A stretch of 64,000 nt of DNA from Aminobacterium sp. MB27-C1 (GTDB lineage Bacteria > Synergistota > Synergistia > Synergistales > Aminobacteriaceae), in assembly GCF_030908405.1 (NCBI RefSeq), contig NZ_CP133089.1:1302001-1366000 (forward strand), in the 5' to 3' direction. The position numbers and the translations under genes were made by a program. Below, in pieces: positions 20,873 through 30,891 of this stretch. Under the pieces are notes generated by a model, which worked only from the letters and a program-made list of their open reading frames with translations, searched no databases and was not told the origin of the DNA. Positions within the stretch are counted from its first letter, which is position 1; each line of letters starts with the position of its first letter.

Positions 20873-22936
20873 CTAATTTTTCAAAACACCTAAATCCCCA
20901 ACTTCTCGGAAAATACCATTACAACGAGAAAGCAAAGCTAATCTGTTTTGTCTGACATCAAGATCTTTATCCATAATCATAACATCATCAAAGAAAACAG
21001 TAATACGAGGAGAAAGTCTCGTGAGAAGTGACATTAACTCATCCCAATCATACTTTTGCAATGCTTCCTCTACGAGTGGCTGCATTTCGTTCATTTCATC
21101 AAAGAGAGCCTTTTCCACGTCTTTCTGGAAAAGAGGCGTGTTAACATCAGAAGAAACATCCTCAGCCTTTGACAATATATTTCTCACGCGAACAGCTGCT
21201 GTTACAAGATCCACGAACCATTCTTCGCTTTTTACTTTGTTTACAACGTTCAAGAAACGTAGAACCTGTAAAGGTCTTCTTCCAGTCACTGAAATAGCAA
21301 GAGACACAAGATCGTGTTCGAATCCCTTTTCTTTCAGCTGTACATGCAAACGTTGCTCAAAGAAAGTCCAAACCTGCTCCATAATTTCAGAAGATACGTC
21401 AGCATCTTTTCCAGCCTGCTCCATAATATTCAAAAGATCAATATCAAGATTAAGTCCCCATATAATTTCATTGATGCATCTAGCAGCACGCCTGAGGGCG
21501 TAAGGATCTTGAGATCCTGTAGGCTGTAATCCAACCTTATGGCAGTTTACTATCACGTAAACACGTTCGGCTATTCCAAGGAGAGCACCTACAGTATCAG
21601 AAGGAACAACATCGCCTGCAAATTTAGGTAAATACTGTTCATAAATAGCTTTGGCAACCCTTTCCGGTTCCCCATTACGTAAAGCATATTCTCTTCCCAT
21701 AACCCCCTGAAGTTCAGGGAACTCATAGACCATATTCGTCAACAAATCACACTTAGAAAGCCATGCAGCACGATCTACCAATTTTGCAACGTCAGAATAT
21801 CCCTGAGTTTCACAAATATATTTTGCCAATTTTTGAGTTGCCATCATCTTATCGTAAAGAGTTCCTAATTTTTCCTGATAGAGAATATCCTTCAATTCTT
21901 CTACTCGGCTTGCCAAAGATTTCTTCTGATCTTCGGTCCAGAAGAACGAAGCATCCTCTAATCTAGCTCTAAGAACCCGTTCATTCCCTTCACGCACAAC
22001 ACCCATATTGGTGGCTCTATTGTTACTTACTCCTACAAAATATGGCATCAATTTTCCCGATTCGTTTCTGACTGGGAAATATTTCTGATGTTTTTTCATA
22101 CTTGTAGTAAGAACCTCTTCTGGAATTTCAAGGAATTTTTTGTCAAAAGACCCATAAAAAGGAACCGGAAACTCCACAAGATACAAGTTTTCTTCCACTA
22201 ATTCAGGATCTAATTCGACCTTTCCACCTATCTCTTTTTCAAGAGCATTGATACCAGAGATCATTTTCTGTTTTCTCTTCTCTTGGTCTACGATAACGTA
22301 ATTATCGTAAAGTTTTTCCATAAATTCAGCTGCATCATTGATCTCTATATTTCTAGCACCCATAAAGCGATGGCCCCGAGTAACATTACCGCTCTGTATA
22401 CCACCATAATTAAATGGAATGACTGTACTATCAAGCAAAGAAACAATCCATCTGATAGGTCGTGCAAACTTAACAGTCGAATCAGACCAATACATATTTT
22501 TGGGAAAGACAAGCTGATTTATAACTGAAGGCAATATTTCAGGAAGTAACTCCTGAACAGGATTCCCTTGCTCGGAAATAACAGCAAAAGCATATCGCAC
22601 TCCATCAACTTCTTTGGGGAGCAGATTTTCATACTCGACTCCCTTGCTTTTTGCAAAGCCCAAAGCTGCTTTTGTCGGATTCCCATTTGCATCAAAAGCA
22701 GAATCCCATGTAGGGCCTTTATAGTTCATAACCTTATCGTCCTGCTTTTCTTCTATATCACGCACAACTAAAGCCATACGACGAGGTGTTCCATAAGCAG
22801 CTACCCGCCCATATTTGATACGTGCAGCATCAAACTCTTTTTCTACGTTGTTCACAAGTGTATCTAACGCATTGGGAAGAAAGCGAGAAGGGATTTCTTC
22901 TGTTCCTATTTCCAATAAAAGATTTTTATATGCCAT
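20873..22936 (-). CDS. glyS: Glycine--tRNA ligase beta subunit
   Basis: The product is 687 aa, typical of the bacterial beta subunit. It begins NLLLEIGTEEIPSRFLP, the family signature, has the TRGHRFMG segment in the first third, an HD-like middle part and a DALR-type anticodon-binding region near the C-terminus. With GlyQ it forms the alpha2-beta2 enzyme that charges tRNA-Gly in the cytoplasm. It follows glyQ by 22 nt with a GAGGTG site. No T-box leader precedes the pair. Confidence 0.96.
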   Translation of the reverse strand: MAYKNLLLEIGTEEIPSRFLPNALDTLVNNVEKEFDAARIKYGRVAAYGTPRRMALVVRDIEEKQDDKVMNYKGPTWDSAFDANGNPTKAALGFAKSKGVEYENLLPKEVDGVRYAFAVISEQGNPVQELLPEILPSVINQLVFPKNMYWSDSTVKFARPIRWIVSLLDSTVIPFNYGGIQSGNVTRGHRFMGARNIEINDAAEFMEKLYDNYVIVDQEKRKQKMISGINALEKEIGGKVELDPELVEENLYLVEFPVPFYGSFDKKFLEIPEEVLTTSMKKHQKYFPVRNESGKLMPYFVGVSNNRATNMGVVREGNERVLRARLEDASFFWTEDQKKSLASRVEELKDILYQEKLGTLYDKMMATQKLAKYICETQGYSDVAKLVDRAAWLSKCDLLTNMVYEFPELQGVMGREYALRNGEPERVAKAIYEQYLPKFAGDVVPSDTVGALLGIAERVYVIVNCHKVGLQPTGSQDPYALRRAARCINEIIWGLNLDIDLLNIMEQAGKDADVSSEIMEQVWTFFEQRLHVQLKEKGFEHDLVSLAISVTGRRPLQVLRFLNVVNKVKSEEWFVDLVTAAVRVRNILSKAEDVSSDVNTPLFQKDVEKALFDEMNEMQPLVEEALQKYDWDELMSLLTRLSPRITVFFDDVMIMDKDLDVRQNRLALLSRCNGIFREVGDLGVLKN

Positions 22937-22958
22937 GAGTCTTCACCTCTTCCTAAAC

Positions 22959-23837
22959 CTAACGAGAGAATTTATTCATAAAGGGATAGTTCATTTCTTC
23001 CCGTTTTGCTGCGTACTCTTCACAGCAACGACTTGCCAATGTCCGTATACGAGAAATATAGCCGGTACGCTCTGTTACACTGATGGCATTTCGCGCATCA
23101 AGAAGGTTGAAGGTATGAGAACATTTCAAGACATAGTCATAAGCAGGGAGAATGTATCCTTTAGCAAGAATATGATTCGCTTCAGCCTCATACATAGCGA
23201 AAAGTTTAAAAAGCATATCTGTATCAGCTATTTCGAAATTGTAATGGGAAAATTCCACTTCATCCCAGTGGTGGATATCTCCATACGTTACATCGTTGAC
23301 CCAGGCAAGGTCATATACATTCTCAACTTTTTGAACAAACATGGCGATCCGCTCAATTCCATAAGTCAATTCTGCCGGAACAAGAGCCATGTCTACGCCA
23401 CCAACTTGCTGGAAATAGGTGAACTGAGTAACTTCCATTCCATCAAGCCATACTTCCCATCCTAGTCCCCATGCACCAACTGTCGGGGATTCCCAGTCAT
23501 CTTCAACAAAGCGTATATCATGTTCCTCAGGCTCTATACCTAAAGCACCAAGACTGGCAAGATATATCTCCTGTATATTATCTGGCGCCGGCTGAACAAT
23601 AACCTGATACTGATAATAATGTTGTAACCTGTTCGGATTTTCTCCATAACGTCCATCTGTCGGTCTTCTTGAAGGCTCGACATATGCTACTTTCCACGGT
23701 TCTGGGCCAAGCACCCGTAAAGCAGTTGCAGGGTTCATAGTACCTGCACCTACCTCTATATCATACGGTTGCTGAATGACACATCCCTGTTCAGCCCAAA
23801 AACGCTCAAGGCGAAAAATAATTTCTTGAAAGTTCAC
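22959..23837 (-). CDS. glyQ: Glycine--tRNA ligase alpha subunit
   Basis: The product is 292 aa with the family's very conserved N-terminus: [17 protein letters not shown], then GAGTMNPAT and [18 protein letters not shown]. It is the catalytic class II subunit that makes glycyl-adenylate. The start is a GTG at 23837 with GGAGG 8 nt upstream. It lies 54 nt after recO, the largest gap in this part of the run, but I saw no promoter or terminator there. Confidence 0.97.
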   Translation of the reverse strand: MNFQEIIFRLERFWAEQGCVIQQPYDIEVGAGTMNPATALRVLGPEPWKVAYVEPSRRPTDGRYGENPNRLQHYYQYQVIVQPAPDNIQEIYLASLGALGIEPEEHDIRFVEDDWESPTVGAWGLGWEVWLDGMEVTQFTYFQQVGGVDMALVPAELTYGIERIAMFVQKVENVYDLAWVNDVTYGDIHHWDEVEFSHYNFEIADTDMLFKLFAMYEAEANHILAKGYILPAYDYVLKCSHTFNLLDARNAISVTERTGYISRIRTLASRCCEEYAAKREEMNYPFMNKFSR

Positions 23838-23891
23838 ACCAAAGACCTCCCTTTCAACGAACCCTGCATTTCTTCCTGTATATTTAATTTT

Positions 23892-24599
23892 CTAATTATT
23901 TTTTTCTAAAAGAAATTTCAACCGCTCTATTTGAGCCTTTAAAAAAACGCCCTCCATTGAAAATTCCTGAGCAGGCAGACTTTTACGAGAAATCAACGCC
24001 GCCACCTGGAGAGCTTTCAAATCATTATAAGGAACAACTCCACCCACTTTATTGGAACAACGAGAACAAAGTAACCCTGTTTCTGACCAAAAAGCTTCGG
24101 ATGTAAGTTCTTTACCACATTGCTCACAAGAAAACAAATCTGGAGCTTCCCCACGAATATGCAGCCATCTCCATAAAAGACGCCACGAAAGCAAAAGGGG
24201 ATCTACTCCATCACTCAAAGAACGCATCGTCCAATATAGTAAGGCAAGCAAACTATCTTCTGCAATTCCAGAACATGTATAACGAGCAATCAGCCTATTC
24301 CATTGCAATCCAACAGAAAGTTTTTGCGCATCAAGACGCAATTTCCACATATCGTCTTTAATATCAATAGATTTGACATAAAAACGCTTAGGCCCCTTAT
24401 AAAGGTTAAAAGAACCCCATGTGAGAGGTTCTGTGGCGCCGCCAAATCGAACTCGTCCTCGAGCCGAACCTGGTGCTTGAGCCCAAACTGGCCCTATCTT
24501 TTTTAAAAAAAGTTGTAAAGACATATCGCCTTCAGCACTTATTGTGCGACGCAAAACTATTCCAGAACTAGAAAAAAGGCCTTGCGTTAAAAAATCCAC
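23892..24599 (-). CDS. recO: DNA repair protein RecO
   Basis: The product is about 235 aa. It starts with an OB-fold region (GLFSSSGIVLRR and on), has a helical middle and a CxxC pair, CEQC and CSRC, near residues 160-185, as in zinc-binding RecO. RecO loads RecA on gapped DNA with RecR. The open frame runs back to 24689, well inside era, but the GTG at 24599 has an AAGGTG site overlapping the era stop and gives the normal length, so I chose it. The order era-recO-glyQ-glyS is a familiar bacterial grouping. Confidence 0.85.
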   Translation of the reverse strand: MDFLTQGLFSSSGIVLRRTISAEGDMSLQLFLKKIGPVWAQAPGSARGRVRFGGATEPLTWGSFNLYKGPKRFYVKSIDIKDDMWKLRLDAQKLSVGLQWNRLIARYTCSGIAEDSLLALLYWTMRSLSDGVDPLLLSWRLLWRWLHIRGEAPDLFSCEQCGKELTSEAFWSETGLLCSRCSNKVGGVVPYNDLKALQVAALISRKSLPAQEFSMEGVFLKAQIERLKFLLEKNN

Positions 24600-24609
24600 A
24601 GCGATAGTA

Positions 24610-25530
24610 TCACCTTCCTGTATATCCCATCCTCCGAAGTTCACTTTCTGACTGCCGCCATCCTGGGCGAACTTTAACCCAGAGATCAAGAAAAACCTTA
24701 TGGCCTGTCATTTTCTCCAGATCAGCACGGGCATAGCTTCCTATTTCTTTTATTTTACGTCCCTTTTTTCCTATAATGATCGTCTTTTGACCATCTCTCT
24801 CTACAACAAGATTCGCACGTATATAAAGGACATCTCTCTCCGGGTATTCATCAGGACTCTTATACTCTTCTATCTCTACAGCCAAACTATGTGGAACCTC
24901 TTCATGAGTCAGGCGTAAAACCTTTTCTCTGATTATCTCTCCAGCTAAAAAACGCTCAGGACTATCAGTAAGAACCTCTTCGTCATACCACGGGAAGCCT
25001 TCAGGTAGCCTTTTTTTAATAGTTTGTACAAGACGTTCTATATTATACCCTTTTTTTGCTGAGACTCCCAAGACCTCTGCAAAAGGCAACATTTCTTGAA
25101 AGATAGATATCACCTTGTTAAGCCTTTTTTTACTTTCTTGTACCCTGTCAGCTTTGTTGATGACAAGTAAAATAGGCGTAGTAACTTCTTTAAGAATATC
25201 TACAATTCGTTCGTCTTCTGGGGAAAGTTTGCTATCCTCTGCCTCTACTACATAGAGGATCAAATCAGCATTTTCGAGAGAACGTATAGCTGCGGTTACT
25301 AAGGCTTCGCCTAATTTATGCCTTGGCTTATGAATCCCAGGAGTATCTGTAAAAACAATTTGAAGTCCAGGTTCATTATAAATTCCATGTATGGCATTTC
25401 TCGTTGTTTGAGGTTTCTCTGAAACAATAGATACCTTATACGTAAGAATAGCATTTAATAGAGAAGATTTTCCTACGTTAGGACGCCCTACAATAGGTAC
25501 TATCCCAAATTTAAAATCCATTTCTTCCAT
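24610..25530 (-). CDS. era: GTPase Era
   Basis: The product is 306 aa. G-domain motifs: G1 GRPNVGKSSL (residues 15-24), G3 DTPG, G4 NKAD. The C-terminal KH domain has VERDGQKTIIIGKKG. Era binds the 3' end of 16S rRNA and helps 30S maturation at the inner membrane. The ATG overlaps the cdd stop by one base (TAATG), so translation is coupled. The ybeY gene, whose product also acts on 16S maturation, is three genes upstream. Confidence 0.97.
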   Translation of the reverse strand: MEEMDFKFGIVPIVGRPNVGKSSLLNAILTYKVSIVSEKPQTTRNAIHGIYNEPGLQIVFTDTPGIHKPRHKLGEALVTAAIRSLENADLILYVVEAEDSKLSPEDERIVDILKEVTTPILLVINKADRVQESKKRLNKVISIFQEMLPFAEVLGVSAKKGYNIERLVQTIKKRLPEGFPWYDEEVLTDSPERFLAGEIIREKVLRLTHEEVPHSLAVEIEEYKSPDEYPERDVLYIRANLVVERDGQKTIIIGKKGRKIKEIGSYARADLEKMTGHKVFLDLWVKVRPGWRQSESELRRMGYTGR

Positions 25531-25979
25531 TAGTCTTGTAAGTCCTCTCTGCCAAAAGGATAAGGGAAAAGTTCGCGTAACGAAACTATCTGCAGCTTGT
25601 TTTCTCCATTTTCAAACACCAGAATCATTTCAGGATTAAACTCCCACAACACTTGACGGCACGCTCCACATGGATAACAAGGTTTCCCCTTTGTCCCTAC
25701 AACGGCAAGCGCAAGGGGGGATTTTTCTCCGCGAGCAACCATCTGTACAATTGTGCTTCTTTCTGCGCAAAGAGTAAGGCTGTAAGAAGAATTTTCTACA
25801 TTACATCCAGTGATTATGTTATCGTCACTTAAAAGCAAAGCTGCTCCCACAGCAAAATGTGAGTAGGGAGAATATGAAAAAAACTGGACCTCCCTCGCCG
25901 CCCCCATAAGAAGCTCAGGAGTAACGGCAAGAGAAGGCCAGGGAGAATTTATATTATTCGTCATCTTCTTGGATGTCAT
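25530..25979 (-). CDS. cdd: Cytidine deaminase
   Basis: The product is 149 aa. The zinc site is CNVENSSYSLTLCAERS, with Cys and the catalytic Glu in CAE, and PCGACRQVL with the two other zinc cysteines; the YSPYSHFAVGAAL segment binds substrate. It deaminates cytidine and deoxycytidine to uridine forms for pyrimidine salvage. It overlaps corC by 26 nt; the ATG at 25979 has GAGGT 8 nt upstream. A second ATG at 25964 is possible. The slightly longer N-terminus is unremarkable. Confidence 0.95.
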   Translation of the reverse strand: MTSKKMTNNINSPWPSLAVTPELLMGAAREVQFFSYSPYSHFAVGAALLLSDDNIITGCNVENSSYSLTLCAERSTIVQMVARGEKSPLALAVVGTKGKPCYPCGACRQVLWEFNPEMILVFENGENKLQIVSLRELFPYPFGREDLQD

Positions 25980-27240
25980 CTTTTAATACCTCATGAAACC
26001 TCAAAAGTTTTATGCGGTGATCTTCCACATCAAGAACCTCTATCTCCCATTTCCCATATTGAAGAATGGCACCTTTTTCAGGGAAGCCTCCGGTTAAAGC
26101 GAGAATAAGACCACCGACACTTTCTGCATCTTCTGATTCAAACGAGTAATTCAATATTTCACTAAGATCTTCTAAACTTACATTTGCCTGGACAAGATAG
26201 TTGCCACCCGTCTCTTTTAATACGGGCGCAGTTTCTGAATCGTATTCGTCTTGTATTTCACCAACTATCTCTTCAAGAAGATCTTCCAGCGTAACGAGAC
26301 CTGCTGTTCCCCCATATTCATCGACAACTATGGCCATATGGACATGTCTATTTTTCATAATATTAAACACATCTACAATTTTCATTGTTTCAGGCACGAA
26401 GAGAGCATCTCTCTTAAGTTTGGAAACAGGCTCTTCACTCATTCCTGAATAAAGATACGGGATGGTATCTTTCACATAGAGAATTCCTTCAATATCATCG
26501 AGGCTTTCTCCGTATACGGGAACTCTGGAATGTCCGAACTCCTGAAAAATGCTAACTGATTCTCCTATTGTTGCGTTACTGGCAATAGCGTTCATGTCTG
26601 TCCTTGGAATCATAATCTCATAGACACGAGTCTCTTCGAAAGAGATAATACCATGAATCATCTTGCGCTCCACTGCTTCGAGAGCACCAGATGCTTCTCC
26701 AATATTAACCATTTGTTCTATTTCTTCTCTTGTCACAAAGGGATGTTGCGTCTTTAAATCCACTCCAAAAAGAAGGCCTATCATCCGCACAAAATGATTC
26801 ATGATCCATATGAAAGGTGCGAAGATCAGACCAAGGAAACGCAATATAGGAAGAGTGACAAGCAGAATTGATTCTGATTTTATAATAGCTATACTTTTTG
26901 GCAAAATTTCACCAAAAATGACAATGACCACAGTCATAATGATAACTGCACCAAAAACACCTTTATGACCGAACAAGATAATTGCCAATGAAGTTGCTAC
27001 AGCACTCGCTGCTATATTAACAAGGTTGTTTGAAACAAGAGTAATAGTAAGAGCACGTTGTGTATCTCCCACTAACCATTGGAAAAAACGACGTTGAAAT
27101 GGATGGCGTTCTTGCAACGCAAGCAACTTTCCCCTTCCCGCTGCTGTTATCGCTGTTTCTGCACTACTAAAAAACGCAGAAAGGAGTAGCAAAAACAGAA
27201 GAAAGAAACCATATCTCATGGCAGACAGAGGAATATCCAC
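25954..27240 (-). CDS. Hemolysin C/CorC-family transporter-like protein (CNNM domain, CBS pair)
   Basis: The product is 428 aa. The N-terminal CNNM/DUF21 region has four hydrophobic segments within residues 1-160, with SSAETAITA near the start. A CBS pair follows (about 205-325), with MIPRTDMNAI and VDEYGGTAGLVTLEDLLEEIVGE, then the C-terminal CorC_HlyC domain (about 340-425). Proteins of this type are linked to magnesium or other cation transport; the old name hemolysin is misleading. The GTG start overlaps the ybeY stop by one base. The position after ybeY is widely conserved. Confidence 0.9.
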   Translation of the reverse strand: MDIPLSAMRYGFFLLFLLLLSAFFSSAETAITAAGRGKLLALQERHPFQRRFFQWLVGDTQRALTITLVSNNLVNIAASAVATSLAIILFGHKGVFGAVIIMTVVIVIFGEILPKSIAIIKSESILLVTLPILRFLGLIFAPFIWIMNHFVRMIGLLFGVDLKTQHPFVTREEIEQMVNIGEASGALEAVERKMIHGIISFEETRVYEIMIPRTDMNAIASNATIGESVSIFQEFGHSRVPVYGESLDDIEGILYVKDTIPYLYSGMSEEPVSKLKRDALFVPETMKIVDVFNIMKNRHVHMAIVVDEYGGTAGLVTLEDLLEEIVGEIQDEYDSETAPVLKETGGNYLVQANVSLEDLSEILNYSFESEDAESVGGLILALTGGFPEKGAILQYGKWEIEVLDVEDHRIKLLRFHEVLKDDIQEDDE

Positions 27241-27773
27241 TAGAGAATCAGTCCTCCTTCTATAGGGGAAACACCCTGTCTCTGTTCAGAACACCAATTT
27301 TCGCGAATTCTAAATTGAAGGTTCCACATTGCTTCTTTTTTTTCTTCCGTGTCATGATCCAATCCTAAAAGGTGAAGGAATCCATGTGCCACCATTAAAT
27401 AAAGTTCTTCAATAAACGACACATTGTTTTGGCTGGCATTTTCCCTAACAATTTCTTCACAAATGAGGATATCCCCTAATGGCAGAATATCCCATCCTTG
27501 AGGAGGGAGAAACTCTCCATTTTCTTCCCACATAGGGAAAGAAAGGACATCTGTTGGTTCGTCTATCTCGCGATATTCCCTGTTCTTTTCTTGCATTTCT
27601 GATGGGGAAACAATAGAAATAGAAACTTCAGCCTCTTGGTCATCATACTTTTCCGGGAAGAGATGGTTGACAACCCTCTCCAATATTTCCTCGCGGCCCT
27701 CTAATTTTCTAAGGGCCTTACTACTTTCAGATTCTCCTTCATCAATATTGTCAAGACATAAATGAACCTTCAC
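27240..27773 (-). CDS. ybeY: Endoribonuclease YbeY, 16S rRNA maturation factor
   Basis: The product is 177 aa. The metal-binding signature HGFLHLLGLDH (H-x3-H-x5-H) lies near residues 130-140, preceded by EPTDVLSFPM and LGDILIC, all family hallmarks. YbeY is needed for correct 16S 3'-end processing and ribosome quality control. The start is a GTG at 27773 with AGGAGG 8 nt upstream. It lies 15 nt after pgpH. The phoH-pgpH-ybeY-era order is a classic neighbourhood. Confidence 0.95.
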   Translation of the reverse strand: MKVHLCLDNIDEGESESSKALRKLEGREEILERVVNHLFPEKYDDQEAEVSISIVSPSEMQEKNREYREIDEPTDVLSFPMWEENGEFLPPQGWDILPLGDILICEEIVRENASQNNVSFIEELYLMVAHGFLHLLGLDHDTEEKKEAMWNLQFRIRENWCSEQRQGVSPIEGGLIL

Positions 27774-27788
27774 GTGTTACGCCTCCTG

Positions 27789-29912
27789 TTAATTTTCATT
27801 TTTTAGATTCTCCTGAGTCAGCTCAGGAGTGGTATCCTTTTTATCCTCTTCTTCTGAGGATTGAATTTCTTTTACCTTACGACCATGATAAACTGATTGC
27901 AATGCATAAATCAAGGCTTCTTTAATCTCTGATAAATCTTTTAAAGTAAAATCTACGTTATCAAGCTGGCCTTCCGCAACCTTGGAATCAATAACTCCTG
28001 ATATCACTTTTTCCAAGTCTTGTATTCCAGATATATTTTTTCTATCTGCGCGAACAGCAGCTTCAACTGAATCCGCTAGCATTAATAGTGCCGTCTCTCT
28101 GCATGAGGGACGAGGGCCGGGATAACAAAACTGCTCTCGTGGTAATTTTTCACCTTGTGAATTTGATTTACGGTAAAAATAAGAAAGACACGTTGTACCA
28201 TGGTGTTCAGCTATAAATTGACGTAATTTCGCGGGCAAATGATATTCATTGGCTATTTCAAGACCTTCCCTTACGTGTGCAATAATAACTAACGCAGAAA
28301 GGGATGGGGTCAGCTCGTCATGAATATTTTCCCCTTCCATCTGGTTTTCCACAAAGAAATGAGGTCGACGTAATTTCCCTATATCATGGTAATAAGCACC
28401 AGCCCTTATAAGATACGCATTCATACCCAACCTATCAGCCGCAGTTTCTGCTAAAGTCCCAACCATAAGCGAGTGATGATATGTTCCAGGGGCCTCTATT
28501 TGAAGTTTTTTGAGTAAAGGCTGAGTGGGATACGAAAGCTCCATAAGGCGCAAGGGAGACATGATATCAAAGAAATTTTCCCATATAGGGAGAAAAGCAA
28601 TAACCACCGTTCCCCACAAGGCTTCTGCCAAGCATGAGATCAAAAAGACCTGCCACGTTAATTCCAATGAAATCGCCCATCGTGCAAATATTCCCGCAAA
28701 AACAGGAAGAAGGCCTGCAATAAAAAGTTGCCTCCATAAGTGACTTCTCGAATGCACATCTCTAAAGAAGAAGCGTCCTGTCATAGCTGCAGTAAGCCCC
28801 ATAAAACTGACAAGCACAATTTCAGAGGTAGAAAAAGCTGACATGAGTATTGACGCAATAATAGAGGCACCAAAGATAACCTGAAATCCTAAAGAAAAGG
28901 GCAGTACAAGATAGGCCCATCCCGTAAGGGTAACGATAGCAACTCCTCGCGCCCCTAAAAGGCCTGAAATATACTCAGCAAACCAATAAGCACCAACAAC
29001 ACACGCTATATAGATTTCATTGAGGTCATAGTTTTGCCCTCCTGAAGCAAAAGCAGGCAAGCGAATCCAAAAAGGCCAACACAGTATAAGGAGAAAAGAA
29101 AGAGTAAAAATTTTCCATGGGAAATGCTGTTGTAAATATCCTTGCGAAAGAAGGATGCGAGCAAGCTGGGGAGTAATAATTTCTCCCTTCTCAACAATAA
29201 CATCGCCTACTTTTAGATATTGTTCGATAGGCTTCAAACTAGAAGCAAGGTCACTTCGTAGATTCTGCGTTAATTCTTCGTCTACTTTTACGGCAGGTCG
29301 AAGCACATCTTCTAGAAGTTGATATATTAAATTATTTAAGTCCATAGGCAAATCAAGGGATTCAATTTCCAACCAAAGAGCTTCAGGCGTCGGGTTGCTA
29401 AAAGTATCCGCATTGTTTTCTTTTAAAAGGATGTTAAACCCTATTTTCGCAACCGCTTTTAATGCCGTCTCCTTTTTTGTTTTGGGCAACTGATTTAGAA
29501 GGGTTACAAGATCTTTGGAAATCATAGCCCCTTCAAGATCACCGGCCTCCAACATTTTAAATTGCGTTGTCATTGAATTAAGCGCGTCAGAATCACGAAC
29601 CAGAACACCAGATATGGTGTTCTGAACACGATCACGCAACAATTTCGTTTTATCTTCATCGACATATTTCATGGGAGAAATGGCAAGATAAGCACGAGGG
29701 GCAGGATGTCCTTCTACAAAACCATATCTTCCTTCATCAAAAAACCATCTAACAGAAAGAAGCATTACAGCAAAAAGGACAAGCAAAATAACAGAATAGA
29801 GACGTACAGTTCCTTCTCCTTCCATTAACCGTGATTTCAAACGTTTCAATTTTTTAAGAAATTTAAAACTACTTATTCCGTTGCTCATACTCTTCATATG
29901 CTCTGACAACAC
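27789..29912 (-). CDS. pgpH: 7TMR-HD membrane phosphodiesterase, PgpH-like (c-di-AMP hydrolase)
   Basis: The product is about 707 aa. It has one N-terminal membrane helix (about residues 40-57), a large extracytoplasmic 7TMR-HDED domain (about 60-270), a block of seven or so hydrophobic segments (about 275-460), then a cytoplasmic HD domain with YHSLMVGTLAE, the HD pair in YYHDIGKLRRP (about residue 507), and EHHGTTC. In Listeria this family degrades c-di-AMP to pApA; here that is inferred from family. An acidic, probably disordered tail ends the protein. The frame opens at 29912 inside phoH; ATGs at 29897 and 29888 are alternatives, so the exact start is uncertain. Confidence 0.9.
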   Translation of the reverse strand: MLSEHMKSMSNGISSFKFLKKLKRLKSRLMEGEGTVRLYSVILLVLFAVMLLSVRWFFDEGRYGFVEGHPAPRAYLAISPMKYVDEDKTKLLRDRVQNTISGVLVRDSDALNSMTTQFKMLEAGDLEGAMISKDLVTLLNQLPKTKKETALKAVAKIGFNILLKENNADTFSNPTPEALWLEIESLDLPMDLNNLIYQLLEDVLRPAVKVDEELTQNLRSDLASSLKPIEQYLKVGDVIVEKGEIITPQLARILLSQGYLQQHFPWKIFTLSFLLILCWPFWIRLPAFASGGQNYDLNEIYIACVVGAYWFAEYISGLLGARGVAIVTLTGWAYLVLPFSLGFQVIFGASIIASILMSAFSTSEIVLVSFMGLTAAMTGRFFFRDVHSRSHLWRQLFIAGLLPVFAGIFARWAISLELTWQVFLISCLAEALWGTVVIAFLPIWENFFDIMSPLRLMELSYPTQPLLKKLQIEAPGTYHHSLMVGTLAETAADRLGMNAYLIRAGAYYHDIGKLRRPHFFVENQMEGENIHDELTPSLSALVIIAHVREGLEIANEYHLPAKLRQFIAEHHGTTCLSYFYRKSNSQGEKLPREQFCYPGPRPSCRETALLMLADSVEAAVRADRKNISGIQDLEKVISGVIDSKVAEGQLDNVDFTLKDLSEIKEALIYALQSVYHGRKVKEIQSSEEEDKKDTTPELTQENLKNEN

Positions 29913-30867
29913 GCTGAACTATCTCATGACGCACTACATCATGATTAGTAAGTTCTAAAAAGGCTATTCCTTCAACACCTTCTAATATATCTCTCACCTG
30001 AATCAATCCTGACTTTTTTCCCGAAGGAAGATCTATCTGAGTAATATCTCCAGTAATAACAGCTTTAGAACCAAAACCAAGGCGTGTTAAAAACATCTTC
30101 ATTTGTTCGGGTGTCGTATTTTGTGCTTCGTCGAGAATGATAAAACTATCATTAAGAGTTCGCCCCCGCATATAAGCTAAAGGAGCTATCTCTATAACAC
30201 TTTTATCAATATAACGTAAAAAACGTTCCGGCGAAAAAAGATCGTAAAAAGCATCATAAAGAGGACGAACATAAGGCGCAACCTTTTCTCTTAAATCTCC
30301 TGGCAAATAGCCGAGACTTTCTCCTGCTTCTACAGCTGGCCTAACTAAAACGATACGACTTATCGTTCCCGCTTTCAACATGGCAACTGCCTGACAAACA
30401 GCAAGATAGGTTTTCCCCGTTCCAGCCGGTCCGATAGAAAAGACTATATCATGGGTACGCATTGCCTCAATATATGCTTTTTGCCCGCCGGTTTTTGGAC
30501 GAACAGGTTTTCCTCTCGCCGTTGTGCATATAATATCATTATAGAGGGGGGCAAGATTTGCCTTCCCCTCTATTGCGATCATATCCATACCATATCTCAC
30601 ATCAGCTGCGAGAATCTGATGACCATGTTTTGCTACTTTAAAAAGCTCTTCAAGGTACCCATATACGGTCTCTATAACATCTTTATCTGGGCCTTGAATA
30701 GTTATTTGTTCTCCTCGTACAACAAGGCGTACAGGAAAGCGTTCTTCAATAGCTTGAAAATTCTCGTCATTATTTCCTGCAAGACGAGCCATTACATCTT
30801 GGTCAGAAATAGTTAGCATTTTAGAAAAAGAATTTTCTTCCGTTGCTCTTAAATGATTCTCACTCAT
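29869..30867 (-). CDS. phoH: PhoH-like ATPase
   Basis: The product is 332 aa. An N-terminal KH-like region (about residues 25-105) precedes the PhoH ATPase domain with Walker A GPAGTGKTYLA (about residue 147), the RPAVEAGESLGYLPGD segment, Walker B IILDEAQNTTPEQMKMFLTR and GDITQIDLP. PhoH/YbeZ is a cytoplasmic ATPase that works with YbeY in RNA metabolism. The ATG at 30867 has GAGGT 9 nt upstream. The 3' end overlaps pgpH by up to 44 nt. Confidence 0.95.
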   Translation of the reverse strand: MSENHLRATEENSFSKMLTISDQDVMARLAGNNDENFQAIEERFPVRLVVRGEQITIQGPDKDVIETVYGYLEELFKVAKHGHQILAADVRYGMDMIAIEGKANLAPLYNDIICTTARGKPVRPKTGGQKAYIEAMRTHDIVFSIGPAGTGKTYLAVCQAVAMLKAGTISRIVLVRPAVEAGESLGYLPGDLREKVAPYVRPLYDAFYDLFSPERFLRYIDKSVIEIAPLAYMRGRTLNDSFIILDEAQNTTPEQMKMFLTRLGFGSKAVITGDITQIDLPSGKKSGLIQVRDILEGVEGIAFLELTNHDVVRHEIVQRVVRAYEEYEQRNK

Positions 30868-30891
30868 ATATTTGTAATACCTCGTATTTCT

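Noticed and set aside
23838-23891. Possible T-box riboswitch before glyQ
   Set aside because: The 54-nt gap is far too short for a T-box, and there is no specifier loop, T-box sequence or terminator.
25954-27240. A true hemolysin
   Set aside because: The CNNM-CBS-CorC layout is that of ion-transport-related proteins; the old name is historical.
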